Assembly (NCBI GenBank): GCA_002495945.1
Contig: DAHU01000041.1
Span: 3,054-9,038, forward strand
DNA: 5,985 nt
Direction of reading: 5' to 3'
Source: Euryarchaeota archaeon UBA13
Lineage (GTDB): Archaea > Thermoplasmatota > Poseidoniia > Poseidoniales > Poseidoniaceae
The stretch's first letter is position 1; every line of letters begins with the position of its first letter. The position numbers and the translations under genes are program-made. The notes beneath the pieces are model-generated. The model saw only the letters and a list, made by a program, of their open reading frames with translations. It was not told the origin of the DNA and ran no database searches. Positions 1 through 5,985 of the stretch are shown here, in pieces.

Positions 1-2
1 AC

Positions 3-179
3 GAACAAAGCATTGAGAGGGTATTTACTAATGGCGTAAATTGTTCATTTATCGATGCTATTGCATCATTTGGCGATTTTATCACCATTGTTAGCAGTGG
101 TGTACCCTCATTCACCACGGTAAATCAACACCATCATATTGCACAAATCTACCAGAATTCTCGATATCATGAGAATTGA
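3..179 (+). CDS. Possible 3' end of a plus-strand gene entering from the left edge (pyruvate-kinase-like tail?)
   Basis: The frame starting at base 3 is open from the window edge to a TGA at 177-179, about 58 codons, with its start outside the window. It contains the segment GDFITIVSSGVPSFTTVN. This resembles the last beta-strands of pyruvate kinase, where a GD(V/L)VV...SG.(V)P..GTTN pattern followed by a short hydrophobic strand ends the protein. That match is from memory of the family and is short, so the identity is tentative. The last 68 bases overlap, on the opposite strand, the 3' end of the short-chain dehydrogenase gene. That gene has a well-conserved C-terminus, so the overlap must be genuine if this frame is coding. 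The alternative is that bases 1-111 are non-coding or belong to a gene ending before the window. No RNA gene or repeat was seen here. Confidence 0.35.
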   Translation, partial: EQSIERVFTNGVNCSFIDAIASFGDFITIVSSGVPSFTTVNQHHHIAQIYQNSRYHEN

Positions 180-789
180 TCAAATCTAGCATTCCTTGTA
201 CACTATCAGTTAGTTCAACCGGGGCATGCTCACCACCCATTCGAGTTTTTACCCAACCTGGATGCAAAATTAAAAATGATATATTGTCCTCTATTGCTTC
301 TTTTTTCATCGCTACACTAAGCATGTTTAGTGCTGTTTTTGAAGCTCGGTAAGCATAAGAACGGCCCGAATGACAATCATCAATCGAACCCATTAAACTA
401 CTAATCATGGCAACAGTAGTCATAGAATCATGACTCATTTTATCATATAGCGCCTTAACCATACGTACAGGACCCACAGAGTTGATATTCAACACCTCTA
501 ACATCCATTCATCATCAATTTCCTTCAAATTACGCCAGCGCCCATCTGGAACACCAGCATTATTAATTAATAAATCCACATTTCCATCAATTCGCTTAAC
601 AAAATCGTTTATTGAATCGTTATTTGTAACATCAAGCTGGTGACAAATCAAATTTTTGTTTTGAATTAATTCAAGCCTGTGCATATCCGATCTGTATCCC
701 GCATATACACACCAACCAGCATCAAGTAGTCTAACAACAAATTCAGAACCGATTCCTCTACTAGCGCCTGTTACTACGGCAGTTCGCAT
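112..789 (-). CDS. Short-chain dehydrogenase/reductase (SDR), C-factor/sniffer-like carbonyl reductase
   Basis: This is a classical single-domain, cytosolic Rossmann-fold SDR of 225 residues, probably an NAD(P)H-dependent carbonyl reductase. Visible motifs are the cofactor glycine motif TGASRGIG (residues 7-14), LDVT (52-55), NNAG (76-79), a catalytic-type Asn in NSVGP (N103), the active-site Ser in ISS (S131), the Tyr-Lys pair YRASK (Y147, K151), and PGWVKT (177-182). The end, SGRF..YDG..LPW, is typical of the C-factor/sniffer subgroup and shows the gene is complete. The substrate cannot be read from sequence; in related proteins it is a carbonyl compound. The ATG at 789-787 places the glycine motif at the usual distance from the N-terminus. 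The gene follows the Fur-family gene after 40 bases on the same strand and may be the last gene of the katG operon. The AT-rich gap could also hold its own promoter. No Shine-Dalgarno sequence is seen. Confidence 0.9.
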   Translation of the reverse strand: MRTAVVTGASRGIGSEFVVRLLDAGWCVYAGYRSDMHRLELIQNKNLICHQLDVTNNDSINDFVKRIDGNVDLLINNAGVPDGRWRNLKEIDDEWMLEVLNINSVGPVRMVKALYDKMSHDSMTTVAMISSLMGSIDDCHSGRSYAYRASKTALNMLSVAMKKEAIEDNISFLILHPGWVKTRMGGEHAPVELTDSVQGMLDLINSHDIENSGRFVQYDGVDLPW

Positions 790-829
790 GATTTGTTGTC
801 AGCACTAACCATTTTTAATATTGTATAAA
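790..829 (-). promoter_or_regulatory. AT-rich gap between regulator and SDR genes, possible internal promoter
   Basis: This 40-base spacer contains, on the minus strand, TTTATACA just after the regulator stop codon and ATTAAAAAT about 25-32 bases before the SDR start. Either could serve as an archaeal TATA box; the second lies at the right distance for a leaderless SDR transcript. The composition alone is weak evidence. The spacer has no T-run hairpin that would end the upstream transcript, so read-through from katG and the regulator gene remains possible. Confidence 0.25.
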
Positions 830-1207
830 TTATTTACAATCATTGCATACGCCTTTCCAGGTTAAATCAATTTCAAAATCTCCGAACGACTCATTCATTG
901 GGGCAAAATCACGAATTTCTGCCGGCAGTTCTACATCCCAAATTCTGTTGCACTTCGAGCATACTATGTGAGCGTGAGGTTGCATTACTGGGTCGTAACG
1001 TACTTCACCTTGAAACTCAAAACTTCCAATCTTGCCATCTTCTACAAGGTTTGAAAGTTGCCGATAGATTGTTGCGATTCCTATTCCGGAGTCAGCAAGA
1101 ATTGCATATATGTCGCCCGCAGAGGGATGGGAGTCGCTATTCATAACGGCCTCGAAAACCATCTCTTTTTGCCATGTTAAACGGCGCTTTTTCTGTTTAT
1201 TCATCAT
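830..1207 (-). CDS. Fur-family metalloregulator with PerR-type ligand set (putative peroxide sensor)
   Basis: This DNA-binding repressor of 125 residues has the usual Fur-family length minus a short C-terminal tail. The winged-helix half includes HPSAGDIY (27-34) and the recognition helix IATIYRQL (44-51). The dimerization half has two structural zinc pairs, CSKC (C83, C86) and CNDC (C121, C124). Aligned from memory to Bacillus PerR, the five regulatory-site ligands are all present: H27, D72 (VRYDP), H78 and H80 (PHAHIVC), and D91 (IWDV). The last is Asp in PerR but usually Glu in Fur, which favours peroxide sensing by Fe-catalysed histidine oxidation. The gene starts 9 bases after the katG stop, so it is almost certainly cotranscribed with katG. 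A Fur-type operator lies upstream of katG, suggesting autoregulation. Two ATG codons in tandem (1207, 1204) could start it; the first is chosen. It could instead be an iron- or manganese-sensing Fur/Mur. Confidence 0.93.
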   Translation of the reverse strand: MMNKQKKRRLTWQKEMVFEAVMNSDSHPSAGDIYAILADSGIGIATIYRQLSNLVEDGKIGSFEFQGEVRYDPVMQPHAHIVCSKCNRIWDVELPAEIRDFAPMNESFGDFEIDLTWKGVCNDCK

Positions 1208-1216
1208 TTTCGAACC

Positions 1217-3430
<2,214 letters not shown>

Positions 3431-3775
3431 TTACCATTCCACTACTATATCATCACCAATTTTTGATACAGGGGAATCAACAATCTCGGGAGCAGGACTT
3501 ACTTCATTCTCCTCATGTACAACATCAACAGTTTCTTCTTTTACATCATGTGGCTTCTCAATCAGTTTTTTTGTGGCGCTTATTGGCTTAGCAACAAAAC
3601 TACCCGTCTGATTGTCAGCAGAATAACGCTCTTGGTAGATTATTTTTCTTTTTTCCGGAGCAACCGTTTCACTTGCAACCACGACGTCTTCGAACTTTTC
3701 CTCACCAATTTTTAATTCCGCGAAATTTTTGTCAAGAACATCCTTTAGGTTGGGGGGCGAATCACCACTGCTCAT
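3431..3775 (-). CDS. Small acidic, probably disordered protein of unknown function
   Basis: I do not recognise this protein. From the ATG at 3775 it has 114 residues, about 25 Asp/Glu against 14 Lys/Arg, and no Cys. It has no membrane segment and no signal peptide, and is rich in Val, Glu, Lys, Pro and Ser. The first 30 residues (MSSGDSPPNLKDVLDKNF...) may form a short helix. The rest, with repeated E/V/K/P stretches such as EETVDVVHEEN, looks unstructured. The protein ends VVEW. An in-frame ATG at 3823 would add 16 residues (MSNLTKISFVINRCRY) of different, basic character. The later start is preferred because the longer version would run across the palindromes of the divergent promoter region. 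The stop lies 57 bases before katG and 9 bases from the Fur box, so it is upstream of, and probably separately controlled from, the katG operon. It may be lineage-specific, possibly a scaffold or partner protein, but nothing here proves that. Confidence 0.6.
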   Translation of the reverse strand: MSSGDSPPNLKDVLDKNFAELKIGEEKFEDVVVASETVAPEKRKIIYQERYSADNQTGSFVAKPISATKKLIEKPHDVKEETVDVVHEENEVSPAPEIVDSPVSKIGDDIVVEW

Positions 3776-3792
3776 ATACCTACATCGATTAA

Positions 3793-3813
3793 TGACAAAT
3801 GAAATCTTTGTCA
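3793..3813. repeat. Inverted repeat, 7-bp arms with 7-base spacer
   Basis: TGACAAA (3793-3799) is repeated exactly in inverse as TTTGTCA (3807-3813) around TGAAATC. The spacing of arm centres (14 bases) suits a dimeric DNA-binding protein, though not a classical Fur box. It contains the alternative kinase ATG at 3799, an argument against that start. Confidence 0.6.
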
Positions 3814-3818
3814 AATTG

Positions 3819-3831
3819 CTCAACTGTTGAG
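3819..3831. repeat. Palindrome CTCAAC-T-GTTGAG
   Basis: This is a perfect 6-1-6 inverted repeat. Its centre (3825) lies 22 bases from the centre of the preceding dyad, about two helical turns, so proteins on both sites would sit on the same face of the DNA. Confidence 0.55.
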
Positions 3832-3836
3832 ACAGA

Positions 3837-3848
3837 ACTTCATGAAGT
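3837..3848. repeat. Perfect 12-bp palindrome ACTTCATGAAGT
   Basis: The sequence equals its own reverse complement over 12 bases. It ends 20 bases before the preferred kinase start at 3868, where an archaeal promoter or bound repressor would act. Its sequence is unrelated to the two dyads to its left. Confidence 0.55.
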
Positions 3849-3867
3849 ATCAGTAATACGAACAGAC

Positions 3868-5001
3868 ATGCGTGTTGGCATTGTTGTCAATCCTGATGCC
3901 GGATTGGGTGGCAAACTTGGCTTCAAGGGTAGTGATGGACGAGCCAAAGAAGCGAGAAAAGCAGGTGCACAAGACCGGGCAGGGCCTAGAATGGCCCTCT
4001 GCTTAGATAGGTTTGCTGAACTACTAAATTCGTCGCTGAATAGAGCGGGGATGTCTCCAACATTATTGGCATGGGACGGTCGAATGGGTGGCGATTGGAT
4101 TACCAATGATTACACCTCATTGGGAGAAACTCCCGACTCAACAAGTGCCGATGATACCAGCAGTCTAGTGTCGCAACTGATTGAGCACGAGGTTGACGTC
4201 ATCCTGTACGCTGGTGGCGACGGAACAACTAGGGATATTGTCAACACCTTAGGAGAGGTTAAAATCCCATTAATTGGTGTCCCAGGGGGCGTAAAAATGC
4301 ACTCAGGTTGCTTTGCAACCACTCCAAATGCAGCCGCAGAGGTCCTTTTTTCATTTGTTATTGGTGATTTAATGTCATCTATTACCGAAGTTATGGATTT
4401 GGATGAAGAAATTTATCTAACTGGTCAATGGAAAGTTCGAATGTATGGTGAAGCATTAACCCCAGCAAGCCCCCGATTCATGCAAGGTGCTAAACAGCAG
4501 GTTGAGAGGTCGTCGGAAGCAGAAATTATCGAAGGGTTGGCCAGCCATATTAATGAATTAATCATCAATGATCCCGAACTCATGGTAGTTTGGGGTAGCG
4601 GTGGTACACTTCGACTAATTGGTGAGCTGATAGGTCAAGAACTAACTCTTCTCGGCATTGATATCCAATATCAAGACAAAGTGTATAATGACCTTAACGA
4701 ACAAGAATTAATCAAAATCTTATCAACACACAGCGGGAACAAACTTCTCCTTCTTTCACCAATGGGTGGCCAAGGATTTTTGATTGGTCGCGGCAACTTG
4801 CAATTATCTCCTGAGGTACTGAGAATAATTGGTATTGAGTCTATTTTAGGCGTTGCGACGCCGGGTAAACTGACTGGGCTATCAAATGTTAGAATCGATA
4901 CTGGAGAGGAATCCTTGGACAATGAATTTAAGCAACGTAAATTCGTTAAAATGTTACAGGGATATCGTACAACAAGAGTAATTCGCGTAGCAGATATCTA
5001 A
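3868..5001 (+). CDS. ATP-NAD kinase family protein (COG3199 type)
   Basis: This is a predicted cytosolic kinase of the NAD-kinase/diacylglycerol-kinase fold, probably phosphorylating NAD or a related small molecule. From the ATG at 3868 it has 377 residues, usual for COG3199. The N-terminus MRVGIVVNPDAGLGG is the first strand and phosphate loop, followed by LGFKGSDG. The hallmark GGDGTTRD is at residues 116-123 and GVPGGVKMHSG at 137-147. The C-terminal domain has the family signature PMGGQGFLIGRGN..LSPEV (298-317) and TPGKL (331-335). An upstream in-frame ATG at 3799 would add 23 residues before the conserved start and cover two palindromes, so it is rejected, though not excluded. Relatives include AcoX-like proteins of unclear function, so NADP synthesis is plausible but not certain; organisms often have a separate PpnK-type NAD kinase. 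Its stop codon abuts the stop of the convergent CTP synthase gene with no base between. Confidence 0.88.
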   Translation: MRVGIVVNPDAGLGGKLGFKGSDGRAKEARKAGAQDRAGPRMALCLDRFAELLNSSLNRAGMSPTLLAWDGRMGGDWITNDYTSLGETPDSTSADDTSSLVSQLIEHEVDVILYAGGDGTTRDIVNTLGEVKIPLIGVPGGVKMHSGCFATTPNAAAEVLFSFVIGDLMSSITEVMDLDEEIYLTGQWKVRMYGEALTPASPRFMQGAKQQVERSSEAEIIEGLASHINELIINDPELMVVWGSGGTLRLIGELIGQELTLLGIDIQYQDKVYNDLNEQELIKILSTHSGNKLLLLSPMGGQGFLIGRGNLQLSPEVLRIIGIESILGVATPGKLTGLSNVRIDTGEESLDNEFKQRKFVKMLQGYRTTRVIRVADI

Positions 5002-5985
5002 TCATATATCGATGCCAGATGCAGCCATCAATAATCCGAGGAAAGGGGGGCTTGGTCTTCCCGGCCTCGACTTGAATTCTGGGTGGTATTGTACGCCAAC
5101 ATAGTAGGGATGCCCCGCCAATTCAAAAATTTCACAACGTTGGCCAGTTTCATCTTTGCCAACAAACTTCAACCCCGCATCCTCTATATCGCCGATAATA
5201 TCTGGATTAACCTCATATCTGTGTCGATGTCTTTCATCGACGGAATCTCCGGGGCCATAAAGGCGTTTGATATGGCAATCATCAACTTGCCAGAGCGTGG
5301 GTCTACTGCCTAAACGCATAGTTCCACCAAGGTGGGTTTTGGAAATCTCTGGCATAAAAATCACCGCCGGATATTCGGCATTTTCATCAAATTCTGTGGA
5401 GTTAGCGCCGGACATTCCTAACACATTTCGACAAAATTCGATGGTTGCAACTTGTAATCCTAAACAAATTCCTAGGTAGGGTACATTATTTTCTCTAGCG
5501 TATTTTGCCGCCAAAATTTTCCCTTCAATACCACGATCACCAAATCCACCAGGCACTAAAACCCCATTTGAATCCTTCAAATCTTGCCATGCTGCTTTGT
5601 ATTCATCACCACTATTTTCTTGCCACTCTACTTCTAAGTGGCTTGCTTCAATCCAATTTATTGACAGTTTTCGCCTAACTTTCATTGCGGCATGCTGGAG
5701 ACTTTTGATAACCGAAAGATATGCATCTGATAAATCAGTATACTTGCCAACCATGGCTATTGTGACATCTTCTGTTAACGTGTCTAAATCATATGCCATT
5801 TCTCGCCATTGGGTTAGCAATTGTGTTTTATTACAGTCAATACCCAGAATATTACACAATCCCTGTGCTTCTAACATTAGTGGCACGTGGTAGATATTTG
5901 GAACATCGTGGGTCGACATAACTGCGTCGGGTGAAACATGACAAAACGCCGCTAATTTTTCCTTAGTTTCATCAGTCATTGGTTT
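5002..5985 (-). CDS. pyrG: CTP synthase, C-terminal part (5' end beyond window)
   Basis: CTP synthase makes CTP from UTP, ATP and glutamine in the last step of pyrimidine nucleotide synthesis. About 327 codons are present; the frame stays open to the right edge. The ATG at 5979 is internal, because the family is about 530-550 residues and the missing part is the first 200 or so of the synthetase domain. Numbering from that Met, visible parts are the end of the synthetase domain (HDVPNIYHVPLMLEAQG, 24-40) and the linker into the glutaminase domain (VGKYTDLSDAY, 77-87). The oxyanion region is GGFGDRG (144-150), the nucleophile is C172 (GICLGLQ), KTHLGGTMRLG is at 214-224, ERHRHRYEVN at 249-258, and the His-Glu pair is H299 and E301 (YHPEF). 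All catalytic residues of the glutaminase triad are intact. The wording (FCHV, HDV, ANSTEFD, SRP..PSPP) is closer to eukaryotic CTPS than to typical bacterial PyrG. Confidence 0.97.
   Translation of the reverse strand, partial: KPMTDETKEKLAAFCHVSPDAVMSTHDVPNIYHVPLMLEAQGLCNILGIDCNKTQLLTQWREMAYDLDTLTEDVTIAMVGKYTDLSDAYLSVIKSLQHAAMKVRRKLSINWIEASHLEVEWQENSGDEYKAAWQDLKDSNGVLVPGGFGDRGIEGKILAAKYARENNVPYLGICLGLQVATIEFCRNVLGMSGANSTEFDENAEYPAVIFMPEISKTHLGGTMRLGSRPTLWQVDDCHIKRLYGPGDSVDERHRHRYEVNPDIIGDIEDAGLKFVGKDETGQRCEIFELAGHPYYVGVQYHPEFKSRPGRPSPPFLGLLMAASGIDI

Larger units (their letters stand above)
3776..3867. promoter_or_regulatory. Divergent intergenic region with clustered palindromes
   Basis: This 92-base stretch separates the small acidic gene (minus) from the NAD-kinase-like gene (plus), so it should hold both promoters. 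It contains three strong dyads in a row: 3793-3813, 3819-3831 and 3837-3848, plus a weak GTAT-N5-ATAC at 3847-3859. No clear TATA box sits at the expected distance from either chosen start. A CATATAC at 3773-3779 would suit a kinase start at 3799 rather than 3868. No Shine-Dalgarno sequence precedes either ATG. The dyads look like operators for one or more dimeric regulators. Confidence 0.55.

Noticed and set aside
83..102. Hairpin CACCA...TGGTG just past the SDR stop as a terminator
   Set aside because: The stem is 5 bp, the loop is 10 bases, and no T-run follows on the minus strand.
801..815. Possible palindrome in the regulator-SDR gap
   Set aside because: Only the outer three bases pair; the inner positions do not match.
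820..840. Inverted repeat ATTGTA-N9-TACAAT across the regulator stop codon
   Set aside because: The arms are only 6 bp, very AT-rich, and the right arm encodes the last residues of the Fur-family protein. It is easily explained by chance and composition.
3840..4322. Minus-strand open frames opposite the kinase gene
   Set aside because: They are antisense to the conserved phosphate-loop and GGDGT regions, with no independent start or motif.

Overview
This is a compact prokaryotic window with an estimated G+C near 40% and almost no spare DNA. It holds five genes with clear starts or ends, one truncated gene at each edge (the left one tentative), and one intergenic region rich in palindromes. 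No start codon has a convincing Shine-Dalgarno sequence. The katG start instead has a TATA-like box about 26 bases upstream, as expected for leaderless archaeal transcripts. The CTP synthase fragment reads like the eukaryotic branch of its family, and the NAD-kinase-like protein is of the COG3199 type common in archaea. Together these suggest an archaeon, perhaps a marine planktonic one (Poseidoniales/Thermoplasmatota-like). That placement is inference, and a bacterium is not excluded.

Layout, left to right. (1) Positions 3-179, plus strand: an open frame running in from the left edge, possibly the C-terminus of a pyruvate-kinase-like protein, overlapping the next gene tail to tail. (2) A minus-strand block transcribed right to left: a small acidic protein of unknown function (3775-3431), a 57-base gap holding a near-perfect Fur box, catalase-peroxidase katG (3373-1217), a Fur/PerR-family regulator (1207-830) and a short-chain dehydrogenase (789-112). 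(3) A divergent intergenic region (3776-3867) with three strong inverted repeats. (4) A plus-strand NAD-kinase-like protein (3868-5001). (5) The C-terminal 60% of CTP synthase on the minus strand (5985-5002), whose stop codon directly abuts that of the kinase gene.

The central reading is a self-contained peroxide-defence operon. The regulator carries the five metal-ligand positions of PerR, including the Asp that separates PerR from Fur. It is encoded 9 bases after katG, and a 19-bp Fur-type operator sits against the TATA-like box of katG. The simplest model is that the metal-loaded regulator represses katG, itself and perhaps the dehydrogenase, and that peroxide or metal loss relieves this. 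The dehydrogenase (NADPH-type carbonyl reduction) and the neighbouring NAD-kinase-like protein would fit a redox role, but for them only proximity supports it.
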